This document shows, piece after piece, positions 55,393-64,000 of a stretch of DNA of 64,000 nt. How positions within the stretch are numbered: position 1 is the first letter of the stretch; each line of letters opens with the position of its first letter. A program made the translations under genes and the position numbers. The stretch covers positions 3,240,501 through 3,304,500 of the forward strand of contig NZ_CP032311.1 of NCBI RefSeq assembly GCF_004803755.1. Reading direction: 5' to 3'. The stretch comes from Pseudomonas sp. DG56-2. Its GTDB lineage: Bacteria; Pseudomonadota; Gammaproteobacteria; Pseudomonadales; Pseudomonadaceae. The notes under the pieces were generated by a model that was not told the origin of the DNA, searched no databases, and saw nothing but the letters and a program-made list of their open reading frames with translations.

Positions 55393-56945
55393 AGATTCGC
55401 TCCCAGGTCGGCATGGTCCTGAACCTCGACAAGTGCATTGGTTGTCATACCTGCTCGGTCACCTGCAAAAACGTCTGGACCAGCCGTGAAGGTGTTGAAT
55501 ACGCCTGGTTCAACAACGTCGAGACCAAGCCAGGAATCGGCTATCCCAAGGAATGGGAGAACCAGAAAAAATGGAACGGTGGCTGGGTACGCAACGCCGA
55601 CGGCTCGATCAACCCGCGCATCGGTGGCAAATGGCGGGTGCTGGCGAACATCTTCGCCAACCCCGACCTGCCGGAAATCGACGACTACTACGAACCCTTC
55701 ACCTTTGATTACCAACACTTGCACAACGCCAAGCAGAGCGACCACCAGCCGGTGGCACGGCCACGCTCGCTGATCTCCGGCCAGCGCATGAAGAAGATTG
55801 AGTGGGGGCCCAACTGGGAAGAACTGCTGGGCACCGAATTCGCCAAGCGGCGCAAGGACGTCAACTTCGATCAGATCCAGGCCGACATCTACGGCCAGTT
55901 CGAAAACACCTTCATGATGTACCTGCCGCGCCTGTGCGAACACTGCCTGAACCCTGCGTGCGTAGCCGCCTGCCCCAGTGGCGCAATCTACAAGCGCGAA
56001 GAGGACGGCATTGTCCTCATCGACCAGGACAAGTGCCGTGGCTGGCGGATGTGCGTCAGCGGCTGTCCCTACAAGAAAATCTACTACAACTGGAAAAGCG
56101 GCAAGTCCGAGAAGTGCATCTTCTGCTATCCACGGATTGAAAGCGGCCAACCGACGGTATGCTCGGAAACCTGTGTGGGGCGCATTCGCTACCTTGGCGT
56201 GCTGCTCTACGACGCCGATCGCATCGAAGAAGTGGCGGCCTCGACCGACGACCGTGATCTGTACCACCGCCAATGCGAAATCTTCCTCGACCCGAACGAT
56301 CCGCAAGTGATCGCACAGGCGAGAAAGGATGGCGTGCCCGACAATGTCATCGCTGCAGCGCAAGCGTCACCCGTCTATAAACTGGCTATCGACTGGCAAC
56401 TGGCCCTACCGTTGCACCCTGAATACCGCACCCTGCCAATGGTCTGGTACGTACCACCGCTGTCCCCCATCCAGTCCGCCGCTGAAGCGGGCCATATCGA
56501 GTTCGACGGTGTCTTGCCCAAGATTGAGTCCTTGCGCATTCCCGTGCGCTACCTGGCCAACATGCTCACCGCTGGAGAAGAGGCGCCAGTGGTGCTGGCG
56601 CTCAAGCGTTTGATGGCAATGCGTGTGTACATGCGCGCCAAGCATGTCGACAACACCGTCAACACCGCCGTGCTCGACGAGGTTGGCCTGAGCCAGCACC
56701 AGGTCGAGGAAATGTACCGCTACCTGGCCATCGCCAACTACGAAGACCGCTTTGTCATCCCCACCGGCCACCGCGAGCAGATCCCCGACGTATTTGCCGA
56801 GCGCAGCGGCTGCGGCTTCACTTTTGGCGACGGCTGCAACGGCGGCAAAAGTGAAGTCAGCCTGTTTGGCGGACGCCGGCAGACCACCACCCTGGTCAAA
56901 CCTGTGCAAACCTTCGACCCGCTGGAGGACAGCCGCCATGAATGA
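55389..56945 (+). CDS. narH: Respiratory nitrate reductase beta subunit NarH
   Basis: A 518-residue electron-transfer subunit with four iron-sulfur clusters. Seen are CIGCHTCSVTC (C16-C26), CEHCLNPACVAACPSGA, CRGWRMCVSGCPYKK (tryptophan in place of one cysteine, the 3Fe-4S site), and CIFCYPRIESG with the later CSETC. It carries electrons from NarI haem to NarG. The start overlaps the narG stop (ATGA). The stop overlaps the narJ start by 8 bases. Confidence 0.97.
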   Translation: MKIRSQVGMVLNLDKCIGCHTCSVTCKNVWTSREGVEYAWFNNVETKPGIGYPKEWENQKKWNGGWVRNADGSINPRIGGKWRVLANIFANPDLPEIDDYYEPFTFDYQHLHNAKQSDHQPVARPRSLISGQRMKKIEWGPNWEELLGTEFAKRRKDVNFDQIQADIYGQFENTFMMYLPRLCEHCLNPACVAACPSGAIYKREEDGIVLIDQDKCRGWRMCVSGCPYKKIYYNWKSGKSEKCIFCYPRIESGQPTVCSETCVGRIRYLGVLLYDADRIEEVAASTDDRDLYHRQCEIFLDPNDPQVIAQARKDGVPDNVIAAAQASPVYKLAIDWQLALPLHPEYRTLPMVWYVPPLSPIQSAAEAGHIEFDGVLPKIESLRIPVRYLANMLTAGEEAPVVLALKRLMAMRVYMRAKHVDNTVNTAVLDEVGLSQHQVEEMYRYLAIANYEDRFVIPTGHREQIPDVFAERSGCGFTFGDGCNGGKSEVSLFGGRRQTTTLVKPVQTFDPLEDSRHE

Positions 56946-57705
56946 GGCCCCGGTGTTCAACAGTCAGGCCCAGGGTTTGCTGAGCTTGCGCGTGCTGGCC
57001 CGTCTGCTCGACTACCCCAGCGCCGAACTGCAAGCTGCCAGCGCCGAGATGACCGGCCTGATCGAGGCTGAATCGCGCTGGCCGGCATCCTTGCGCACGC
57101 AATTGGTGCAGTGGTGCCGGGAATTGGCGGCCAGTGAGCTGCTGGATATCGAGGAAGCCTACGTCGAGTTGTTCGATCGTGGCCGAGCCACCTCGCTGCT
57201 GCTGTTCGAGCACGTGCATGGTGAGTCGCGCGATCGCGGCCAGGCGATGGTCAACCTGCTGGCAGAGTACGAAGCGGCAGGTTTTCAGCTCGATGCCCGC
57301 GAACTGCCCGATCACCTGCCGCTGCTGCTGGAGTATTTGTCTACCCGTGACCATGGACAGATTGGTCAGTGGCTTGGCGAGATACAGCCGATCCTGGCGC
57401 TTCTCGGTGCACGCCTGGAGGAGCGCAACAGCCGCTACGCCCTGGTGCCCCGTGCACTGCTGACACTGATCGGTGCCAGCGACACGATCGACGAGCAGCG
57501 CCCGGTTGCCAGCGCCGAGCCTCTGGACAATACCCCGCAGGCGCTGGACGCGGTCTGGGAGGAAGAGGCAGTGCGCTTCGAGGCCCAGTCCGACCAGGAC
57601 TGCAGCCTGCAATCCAGCGAAGGCCGACGCTTGGCCGAGCGCAAGTACGAAGCTATTCCCCAAGTCATTCAGGTCATGCCATCAGCAATGTCGGACCGTG
57701 GTTGA
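56938..57705 (+). CDS. narJ: Nitrate reductase assembly chaperone NarJ
   Basis: A 255-residue cytoplasmic chaperone needed for molybdenum cofactor insertion into NarG; not part of the mature enzyme. The TorD-like helical pattern is seen in LRVLARLLDYPSAELQ and VELFDRGRATSLLLFEHVHGESRDRGQAMVNLL. The ATG at 56938 overlaps the end of narH; the longer upstream frame would lie wholly inside narH. Confidence 0.93.
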   Translation: MNEAPVFNSQAQGLLSLRVLARLLDYPSAELQAASAEMTGLIEAESRWPASLRTQLVQWCRELAASELLDIEEAYVELFDRGRATSLLLFEHVHGESRDRGQAMVNLLAEYEAAGFQLDARELPDHLPLLLEYLSTRDHGQIGQWLGEIQPILALLGARLEERNSRYALVPRALLTLIGASDTIDEQRPVASAEPLDNTPQALDAVWEEEAVRFEAQSDQDCSLQSSEGRRLAERKYEAIPQVIQVMPSAMSDRG

Positions 57706-57718
57706 ACGGAGGCTTATC

Positions 57719-58402
57719 ATGTACGAAGACTACTTGCTTCATTTGCTATACGGCTTTTATCCCTACCTGGTCGGCACCGTGTTTTTGCTCGGCAGCCTGC
57801 TGCGCTACGACCACGGCCAGTACAGTTGGAAAACCGGCTCCAGCCAGATGCTTTCCACCAAGCATATGCGCCTGGCCAGCAACCTGTTCCACATTGGCAT
57901 CCTGGCGATCTTCTTCGGCCATCTGATCGGTCTATTGACCCCGCACTGGGTTTACGCCCCGTTTCTGTCGGCTGGGCACAAGCAACTCATGGCGATCATT
58001 TTTGGCGGCGTTGCCGGAGTGCTGTGCGTCATCGGTGGTGCCATGCTGCTCTGGCGGCGACTGTTCAACCCGCGGGTTCGTGCATCATCCAGCGTGATGG
58101 ACAACCTGATTATCGCCCTGCTCCTGCTGCAAGCCACGCTCGGGCTTATCACCGTGTTCTTTTCACTGGACCACCTCGATGGAGGCATGATGTTGAGGCT
58201 GGCCAACTGGGCACAGTCAATCGTGTTCTTCCACGGCGATGCGGCCAGTCACCTGATCGGCACACCGCTGATCTTCAAACTGCACATCTTCCTCGGCCTG
58301 ACCATTATCTTGCTGTTTCCTTTCACCCGTCTGGTTCACGTGTGGAGTATTCCGCTGGGTTACCTTGGGCGTAATTACCAGATTGTCCGCCGCCGCGGCT
58401 AA
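57719..58402 (+). CDS. narI: Respiratory nitrate reductase gamma subunit NarI
   Basis: A 227-residue membrane cytochrome b with five hydrophobic segments that oxidises quinol and passes electrons to NarH. Haem-ligating histidines are present in KHMRLASNLFHIGILAIFFGHLIG and in HLIGTPLIFKLHIFLGL. GGAGG precedes the ATG at 6 bases, 13 bp after the narJ stop. It completes the nitrate reductase complex of this operon. Confidence 0.95.
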   Translation: MYEDYLLHLLYGFYPYLVGTVFLLGSLLRYDHGQYSWKTGSSQMLSTKHMRLASNLFHIGILAIFFGHLIGLLTPHWVYAPFLSAGHKQLMAIIFGGVAGVLCVIGGAMLLWRRLFNPRVRASSSVMDNLIIALLLLQATLGLITVFFSLDHLDGGMMLRLANWAQSIVFFHGDAASHLIGTPLIFKLHIFLGLTIILLFPFTRLVHVWSIPLGYLGRNYQIVRRRG

Positions 58403-58414
58403 CAGGAGACTGAC

Positions 58415-59239
58415 ATGGACATGATTGCCGTCGAAAACCTGCCGCACAGTCCGGCAGCGGTGATTCGGGTTGGTGACACCCTGCTCAGCGAGGCCGATAT
58501 CGCCCGCGAGACACCGTTTCACCCCTCCTCGTCACTGGCCGAAGCGCAACTCAAGGCCGCCCGCGCTCTGGTAGTGCGTGAGCTGCTCGGCCAGCGCGCC
58601 GCGATGCTCGGCCTGAAAATCGGTGCTGATGATGAGAGTGACCAGGCCGTGAGCGCTCTGCTGGAGCGTGAACTGGCGGTGCCGGAACCGGACGAAGCGG
58701 CGTGTCGTCGCTACTTCGCCACCCACCGCGAACGCTTCTGCGAGCCGACCCGGCTGCGCGTACGCCATATTCTGTTGCCAGCGGCCCCCGAGGATGCCCG
58801 TGCCCGCGACGCCCACTACCGGCTTGGCGAAACGCTGCTGGAGGAGTTGCGCGAGCACCCCGAGCGTTTCACCGAAATGGCCCAGCGCCATTCTGCCTGC
58901 CCCTCGAAGGACGAAGGCGGCGATCTGGGCTGGCTGACCTCGGGCCAGACCGTTGCCGAATTGGACCAGGCCCTGCAGCGCCTGCCAGCCGGCTTGCACG
59001 ATCGCCCGCTGGCGTCGCGCTACGGCTGGCACCTGGTGAGCCTCGACGAGCGCCAGGAGCGCAAGCCCCTGCCCTTTGCCCAGGTAGCCGAGCGGGTGCG
59101 CCACAGTCTGCGCGAAGAGGCGACTCGCCAAGCCCTTCGTCAGTACCTGCTGGCGCTGGAGGCAGAGATCGGAGTGGACGGCTTTCACCTCGATGACGAC
59201 CCTATCGAGGGGTCAGGTAACCGTCGCACCGAACTGTAG
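58415..59239 (+). CDS. Parvulin-type peptidyl-prolyl isomerase of the nar operon
   Basis: A 274-residue protein. The PpiC/parvulin domain lies at about 110-215 (LRVRHILLPAAPEDARARDAHY, then FTEMAQRHSACPSKDEGGDLGWL and PLASRYGWHLVSLDERQE). No signal peptide is visible, so it is probably cytoplasmic, resembling NifM-like assembly factors. It starts 12 bp after narI. Pseudomonas nar operons often end with such a gene, and a folding role for NarG or NarH is inferred. Confidence 0.9.
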   Translation: MDMIAVENLPHSPAAVIRVGDTLLSEADIARETPFHPSSSLAEAQLKAARALVVRELLGQRAAMLGLKIGADDESDQAVSALLERELAVPEPDEAACRRYFATHRERFCEPTRLRVRHILLPAAPEDARARDAHYRLGETLLEELREHPERFTEMAQRHSACPSKDEGGDLGWLTSGQTVAELDQALQRLPAGLHDRPLASRYGWHLVSLDERQERKPLPFAQVAERVRHSLREEATRQALRQYLLALEAEIGVDGFHLDDDPIEGSGNRRTEL

Positions 59240-59427
59240 TAACCCAGGCGCTACGACGGATGGAGGCAACAACAAGCACACGTTTGCGTCAAAGTCGTGA
59301 ATAATCGGGGCGCCCTCTACAACGGGGCGCTCCGCGGTGAAAGCGTTATACGTCGGAACGCGGAAAAAATCGGCTCGTACGCTTACAATTGAGCCATTTC
59401 CTGCACATCAGACAGGCCAGTCCGGCT

Positions 59428-60621
59428 ATGGCACTCGACCCTCCCACGCTTTTAGTTCTCTCCATCGCACTCGCCGCTGCCGCCGCCCTGTATCTGGCGG
59501 TCGAATGGCTCAGCGTACGTGAACCCTCGCTGCTGTTCTGGAGCGCGGGGTTTGCCACGATCACCGTCGGTTCGACCCTTGCATTGCTGCGCATGAGCGG
59601 GCTGCTGTTGATCGGTATCTGGTTCGCCAACGGCCTGCTGGTTACCGCGCATTGGCTGTTTCTGATGGGCGTCGCACGTTTTACCGAGACGCGCCTGTCA
59701 CGAGGCTGGTACCTGGTCTTCGTTGCCTGGTTGGCCCTACTGCTGTTGCCCAGCGAGCCGTGGTGGTCAAAGGTGATGCTGATGGCCAACTCGCTATTGG
59801 TGGCGCTGCTGGCGCTCAGGGCCAGTTCGCTGCTGCGCCCACACGGCAAATCACTGAGCGTCGGCGCGGTGCAACTGCGCTACGTGCTGCTGGTCCACGG
59901 CCTGTTCTATCTGGTCAAGGCCTTTACTCCGGTGGTGCCGGGCACGCTGATAAATCTGGCGGCCTTCCAGGGAGAAATCATCCAGATCTCGCTGGTCGAA
60001 GGTGCAATGGCGATCATGTTGATAGCACTGTCAATGACCGGCACCGAGCGTCATCGCCGAGAAGCACGCATAGCACGGTTGGCTGCGCGCGACCCATTGA
60101 CCGCCCTGTACAACCGCCGGGCCCTGGAGGTGCGTGCGTCTCGCCTGCTGCAAGGCGTGTCGCCAACCCGGCCGGCGGCGCTGCTGTTGATCGATATCGA
60201 CAACTTCAAAGGCGTCAACGATCTGCACGGTCATTCCGCCGGAGACCGGCTGCTGGTGGCCCTGAGCGAGATGATTCGTTCGCACCTGCCTGAAGGTGCG
60301 CTGGCGGCAAGACTAGGCGGTGACGAATTCGTGATTCTGCTGAGCAATACCTCAAAGCAGCGCATCGAAGAGCTGGGCAGCACCTTGCGAGAGCAGTTCC
60401 ACAGCACCGCATCGCACGCCTTTGTAACCCCCTCTGCAGTGACCCTGAGCATTGGCGCGACCTTCTTCAACCAACCGCCAGCAAGCCTTGCGGCCCTGAT
60501 CGAGCAAGGCGACGCCGCGCTTTACGAATCCAAGCGCGGCGGACGTGACAGCATTCGCCTGGTCGATCGCACCATTGTGAGTTCCGAGCCGCTGCCCCTG
60601 CCCACTCGTCAGTCTTCCTGA
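59428..60621 (+). CDS. Membrane-anchored diguanylate cyclase (GGDEF)
   Basis: A 397-residue protein that makes cyclic di-GMP. About six hydrophobic segments fill residues 1-215, with no periplasmic sensor loop of note. The GGDEF domain follows, with the active motif GGDEF at 297-301 (RLGGDEFVIL) and DIDNFKGVNDLHGHSAGDRLL before it. The RxxD inhibitory site expected five residues before GGDEF is absent (PEGA instead). I take the ATG at 59428; an in-frame TTG at 59389 would add 13 residues. It stands alone. Confidence 0.9.
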   Translation: MALDPPTLLVLSIALAAAAALYLAVEWLSVREPSLLFWSAGFATITVGSTLALLRMSGLLLIGIWFANGLLVTAHWLFLMGVARFTETRLSRGWYLVFVAWLALLLLPSEPWWSKVMLMANSLLVALLALRASSLLRPHGKSLSVGAVQLRYVLLVHGLFYLVKAFTPVVPGTLINLAAFQGEIIQISLVEGAMAIMLIALSMTGTERHRREARIARLAARDPLTALYNRRALEVRASRLLQGVSPTRPAALLLIDIDNFKGVNDLHGHSAGDRLLVALSEMIRSHLPEGALAARLGGDEFVILLSNTSKQRIEELGSTLREQFHSTASHAFVTPSAVTLSIGATFFNQPPASLAALIEQGDAALYESKRGGRDSIRLVDRTIVSSEPLPLPTRQSS

Positions 60622-60695
60622 ACCCGCCTAGCCGCTGTCGGTCGCTATTCAACAATGGCCTGTTTCCAGGCCGCTTGAATAGTAAGGAAGGCAGC

Positions 60696-61658
60696 GTGAG
60701 CGAGATCCGCATCGGCATATCCGGTTGGCGCTACAGCCCTTGGCGCAAGGACTTCTATCCCAAAGGGCTACGCCAAGCCGATGAACTGGCATTCGCCTCA
60801 CGGGCGGTCAACAGTATCGAAATCAACGGCTCGTTCTACGCCCTGCAAACGCCGGAGCGCTATCGCCAGTGGCGTGAACAGACCCCTGACGACTTCGTGT
60901 TCTCGCTCAAGGCACCCCGTTACATTACCCATATGCGTCGCTTGAAAGAGGTCGAAGAGCCGCTGGCCAATTTCTTCGCCTCAGGTCCCCTGTTGTTGGG
61001 CGATAAACTCGGCCCCATCCTCTGGCAGTTTCCACCGAACATGAAGTTTGACGAACAACGCTTCGCCCACTTTCTCGACCTGCTACCCCGTGATCGTAAG
61101 GCCGCCAAAGCCTGCGCCCAACACTGCGCACAGCGACTCAGGGACAGTGGCGGCACCGACATCACTGGCAATGCAGCGTTGCGCTATGCCGTGGAAATTC
61201 GCCACGAGAGCTTTCTCTGCGACACATTCATCAAGCTCCTGCGCAAGCACAAAGTGGCATTGGTGGTCTCTGACAGCGCCGGAAAATGGCCATATGTGGA
61301 GGATCTGACCGCCGACTTCGTCTACCTGCGCCTGCACGGTGACGTCGAGCTCTACAGCAGCGGCTATACCGCCAGCGCCCTGCGCCGCTGGCGCTTGCGG
61401 ATCCAGGCCTGGAGTCACGGCACGCAACCCGACGACGCCCGGCTGGCCACTGCCCTGGCCGCACCCAAGCGCGCAAAACGCGACATCTATTGCTATTTCG
61501 ACAACGACCAAAAAGTTCATGCCCCGTACGACGCCCGGCGCTTGCTGGACAAACTCGGCCTGGATGGCGAACTGACTACCGAACCAGGGGTCCTGCCGGA
61601 GATGGCGGCACCGGGGCACCGGCACAATCCAAAGGAGAGCTACCATGCCACGCGGTGA
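60696..61658 (+). CDS. DUF72 family protein
   Basis: A 320-residue cytoplasmic protein of the DUF72 (YecE-like) TIM-barrel family: IRIGISGWRYSPWRKDFYPKG at the start, NSIEINGSFYALQTPERYRQW, then YAVEIRHESF and the YLRLHG region. Function unknown; a nuclease or glycosidase role has been proposed for the fold without proof. The GTG start at 60696 has AAGGAA at 6 bases; a TTG at 60675 lies in front of it. It overlaps the next gene by 14 bp. Confidence 0.9.
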   Translation: MSEIRIGISGWRYSPWRKDFYPKGLRQADELAFASRAVNSIEINGSFYALQTPERYRQWREQTPDDFVFSLKAPRYITHMRRLKEVEEPLANFFASGPLLLGDKLGPILWQFPPNMKFDEQRFAHFLDLLPRDRKAAKACAQHCAQRLRDSGGTDITGNAALRYAVEIRHESFLCDTFIKLLRKHKVALVVSDSAGKWPYVEDLTADFVYLRLHGDVELYSSGYTASALRRWRLRIQAWSHGTQPDDARLATALAAPKRAKRDIYCYFDNDQKVHAPYDARRLLDKLGLDGELTTEPGVLPEMAAPGHRHNPKESYHATR

Positions 61659-62013
61659 TAAAGACAAATATACCGACAAACAGAAGCGCAAGGCCGAGCA
61701 CATCGAGGAAAGCTACGAAAACAAAGGTGTGTCCAAGGATGAGGCCGAGGCCCGCGCGTGGGCCACGGTCAACAAGCAGTCGGGCGGCGGTGAACGTAAG
61801 GGCGGCTCTGGACAAACCAAAAGTGCCAAAGCCAAGGCCAAGTCGCGAAAGTCCTCAGCGCAGCGTGCCGTCGCCACCAAGCACGGCGTGCCCCGGCCGG
61901 AGCAACACCTGGAAGACATGACCAAGGCCGAGCTGATGGACCGGGCCCGTAAGCAGAACATCGCGGGGCGCTCGACCATGCGCAAGGGCGAGTTGGTTAA
62001 GGCACTGTCATAG
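61645..62013 (+). CDS. Small basic protein with Rho-N/SAP-like C-terminal motif
   Basis: A 122-residue, lysine-rich protein. The N-terminus resembles the plasmid-stabilisation/ChaB-type proteins (PRGDKDKYTDKQKRKAEHI, SYENKGVSKDEAEARAWATVNKQ). A low-complexity basic linker follows. The C-terminal LEDMTKAELMDRARKQNIAGRSTMRKGELVKAL is a SAP or Rho-N-like helix-extended-helix that may bind nucleic acid. It overlaps the DUF72 gene by 14 bp, so the two are coupled. Function not established. Confidence 0.85.
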   Translation: MPRGDKDKYTDKQKRKAEHIEESYENKGVSKDEAEARAWATVNKQSGGGERKGGSGQTKSAKAKAKSRKSSAQRAVATKHGVPRPEQHLEDMTKAELMDRARKQNIAGRSTMRKGELVKALS

Positions 62014-62033
62014 CGTTGGGTTTTGCGCTTTGC

Positions 62034-62228
62034 TCATTGGCTCTCGGGCTTGGGTGGCATAGCCGGGCTGTCGGGCGCCGGTGGGCTGCTCGGCTCGTCG
62101 GGCTTTTGCATCTGCAGGGATGGCTTGCTCTGGTCGGCATCCTTGGCCGGATGGTCGGGATCGCGGTCGAAACAGCCACCGAGCAGGGTCAGGCTGGCGA
62201 ACAGACATAGCAATGGGGTGATACGCAT
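62034..62228 (-). CDS. Small lipoprotein
   Basis: A 64-residue protein whose signal peptide ends in the lipobox LGGC (Cys19), followed by a proline- and serine-rich tail. This is a short lipoprotein of unknown role. It converges with the Rho-N-like gene (20 bp between stops). A 7-bp inverted repeat lies 28-48 bp before its start. Confidence 0.75.
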   Translation of the reverse strand: MRITPLLCLFASLTLLGGCFDRDPDHPAKDADQSKPSLQMQKPDEPSSPPAPDSPAMPPKPESQ

Positions 62229-62255
62229 GAGCTGTGCTCCTGATGATTTCGGAAA

Positions 62256-62276
62256 TGTACGGCGCGGGACCGTACA
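62256..62276. promoter_or_regulatory. Inverted repeat between lipoprotein and hydrolase genes
   Basis: TGTACGG-CGCGGGA-CCGTACA: two perfect 7-bp arms with a 7-bp spacer, 28 bp upstream of the lipoprotein start. It may be an operator or a leader hairpin. Confidence 0.4.
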
Positions 62277-62454
62277 TAAGGTCGGAGTACGGCAAAAACC
62301 CGGGATTCACTCCACCGCGTAAAACCCTGACCAACGGTGGCTAAAGCTTACGGCCACTTGATCACCTGGGTCAGCACCACAGGCTGGCTCTCCTATGCTC
62401 ATAGTTCACCTTCAGCGCGGTATGCATCCACCACATCAATGAGGAGCAACGAAC

Positions 62455-63285
62455 ATGGCATTCGTCACCACCCAAGATGGCGTTGAGATATTTTATAAAG
62501 ACTGGGGCCCCCGCGACGCCCAGGTAATTTTCTTCCATCACGGCTGGCCCCTGAGTAGCGATGACTGGGACACCCAGATGCTGTTCTTCCTGGCACAGGG
62601 CTATCGCGTCATCGCCCACGACCGGCGCGGTCATGGGCGCTCCAGCCAGGTCTGGGACGGCCATGACATGGATCATTATGCCGACGACGTTGCTGCGGTG
62701 GTCGATCACTTGGGCGTACGCGGCGCGGCGCACGTCGGGCATTCCACCGGCGGTGGCGAAGTGGTGCACTACCTCGCCCGCCACGGCCAGGACCGCGCCA
62801 GCAAGGCGGCGATTCTCGGTGCGGTACCGCCATTGATGGTACAGACCGCGAGCAACCCGGGTGGCTTGCCCAAATCGGTGTTCGATGACCTGCAGGCACA
62901 ACTTGCCGCCAACCGTGCGCAGTTTTACTACCACATTCCTGCCGGCCCTTTTTATGGCTACAACCGACCGGGCGCGGCGCCGTCGCAAGGCGTGATCTGG
63001 AACTGGTGGCGCCAGGGCATGATGGGCTGCGCCAAGGCCCACTATGACGGCATCGTGGCGTTTTCGCAGACCGACTTCAGTGAAGATCTGAGAAGTCTCA
63101 GTCTGCCGGTGCTGGTGATGCATGGCGATGACGATCAGATTGTGCCTTACGAAAACTCGGCGGTGCTGTCGGCCAAGCTGCTTGGCAACAGCACATTGAA
63201 AACTTACAAGGGCTATCCCCACGGCATGCCGACCACCCATGCCGAAACCATCAATGCTGATTTGCTCGCGTTTTTACGGAGTTGA
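62455..63285 (+). CDS. Alpha/beta hydrolase, non-haem haloperoxidase-like
   Basis: A 276-residue enzyme with the cofactor-free chloroperoxidase pattern: IFFHHGWPLSSDDWD, HDRRGHGRS, the nucleophile elbow GHSTGGGE (Ser97), an acid in MHGDDDQIVPYE, and the histidine in YPHGMPTTH. Relatives are esterases or perhydrolases with haloperoxidase side activity. GAGGAG precedes the ATG at about 8 bases. It stands alone, and repeat copy C begins 71 bp after its stop. Confidence 0.9.
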   Translation: MAFVTTQDGVEIFYKDWGPRDAQVIFFHHGWPLSSDDWDTQMLFFLAQGYRVIAHDRRGHGRSSQVWDGHDMDHYADDVAAVVDHLGVRGAAHVGHSTGGGEVVHYLARHGQDRASKAAILGAVPPLMVQTASNPGGLPKSVFDDLQAQLAANRAQFYYHIPAGPFYGYNRPGAAPSQGVIWNWWRQGMMGCAKAHYDGIVAFSQTDFSEDLRSLSLPVLVMHGDDDQIVPYENSAVLSAKLLGNSTLKTYKGYPHGMPTTHAETINADLLAFLRS

Positions 63286-63356
63286 TGGTTGGAGATCGCT
63301 GGGCAATTCGGGGCACATATCTGCGACGCTTTGTCGAGGGGGGCCCGAATTGCTGT

Positions 63357-64000
63357 GAGCATATCCGTTTGATGTGGTGGCACCACTGGCTGGTTTCGCC
63401 CTTACGGCGACCCGCTTTTGTCGGGGCAAAAGTGGGCAAAACCCCCTGTCCCTGCATCCGGCCCTGCGCTGCGCTCCGGGTTCCCTCATTCCACCCTTGC
63501 TCCCGCGGGGACCGCGCCGAAGGGCCGTCCTGGCCCTGCGGCGCTCGCCGGCCATCCATGGCCGTCGCCCCACTACGCAAGGGTTACATTCGGCCTGCTG
63601 AAGGGACGATTGGTGGTGTCTGTACGATTTGTGTAAGGAGAAGCACAGCAACAGCGACAGCAACAGCGAGGTGCTGGTGTTCAGCTTTTGATGTTGATCT
63701 GGCTCTTCGTACATCGTCAGCCCAGACACCCTGGATCGTCCCTTCAGTAGGCTGAGTGTAGGCATTGCGTAGTCGGGTGCAGGCCATGGATGGCCTGCGA
63801 GCACCGTAGGGCCAGGACGGCCCTTCGGTGCGGTCCCGACGGGAGCAATGCCGGAGCGAAGGGACCCGGAGCGCAGCGTAGGGCCGGATGCAGGGACACA
63901 CGGTTTTGATTCCTTTTGCCAAGACAAAAGGGATGCGCCGTAAGGGCGCAAAGGTGACTCCAAACCGCCCATGCCAATGGATCAGCGTCTGGCTGTATGC
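63357..64000 (-). repeat. Dispersed inverted-arm repeat, copy C (inverted, running off the window)
   Basis: The reverse complement of copy B. The right arm lies at 63357-63610, the spacer with CAACAG-type hexamers at 63611-63734, and the left arm at 63735-64000 up to GCTGTATGC, where the window ends before the GTAGTCGGTGAC terminus. Arm sequences agree with copy B at nearly every position. It is intergenic, after the haloperoxidase-like gene; the open frames inside are copies of those in A and B and are not called as genes. Confidence 0.88.

Noticed and set aside
1..64000. tRNA, rRNA, transposase, integrase or phage genes
   Set aside because: None could be supported on either strand.

Overview
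The window looks like chromosomal DNA of a Pseudomonas species. The evidence is high G+C coding bias, typical Pseudomonas protein families (MHS transporters, DUF1302/DUF1329 pair, OsmC-YcaO fusion, MalT-like LuxR regulator) and a REP-like hairpin; the genus is inferred from gene content, not from an rRNA gene. No tRNA, rRNA, CRISPR array, transposase or phage gene was seen.

Layout. 1-4.8 kb: the end of a DapA-family gene, an MHS transporter, an alpha-ketoglutarate-semialdehyde-type dehydrogenase, an Ldh-family imine reductase and a DUF1330 protein; this fits the end of a hydroxyproline-type catabolic cluster. 4.8-10.4 kb: a RibB-like protein with a degenerate GTP-cyclohydrolase domain and a four-gene polyamine-type ABC transporter. 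Related ATACCATA-type inverted repeats precede both. 10.4-11.0 kb: the first locus of a dispersed repeat. 11-17.3 kb: LysR, HPP-CBS protein, TetR with a divergent MFS pair, a LysR remnant and a FlaR-like kinase. 17.3-26.4 kb: a MalT-like regulator, repeat copy B, DUF1329 and DUF1302 genes, and a divergent SdsA-like alkylsulfatase. 26.4-29.2 kb: a P-type cation ATPase interrupted by an in-frame amber codon.

29.3-36.5 kb holds six leftward genes spaced by 38-76 bp (zinc-type quinone oxidoreductase, royal-jelly-type protein, nitroreductase, ABM monooxygenase, a full-length pyruvate dehydrogenase E1 without E2, and a second royal-jelly-type lipoprotein), divergent from a LysR gene. This grouping is the most unusual gene set here. 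It is followed by an Old Yellow Enzyme, another LysR, a methyltransferase and a DUF3313 lipoprotein. 41.7-59.2 kb is a nitrogen-oxide block: OsmC-YcaO fusion, norW-norV with divergent norR (three NorR sites and a sigma-54 promoter), then narK (fused double transporter)-narGHJI-parvulin. Together they could import and reduce nitrate and remove the nitric oxide that follows. 59.4-63.3 kb: diguanylate cyclase, DUF72, a Rho-N/SAP-like small protein, a small lipoprotein and a haloperoxidase-type hydrolase.

The main non-coding signal is a family of about 650-bp elements (about 10.4-11.0, 20.0-20.7 and 63.36-64.0 kb). Each is built of two diverged inverted arms around a spacer with a CTGTTG-type repeat. 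One locus holds two internally deleted derivatives. I do not recognise a named family for it.
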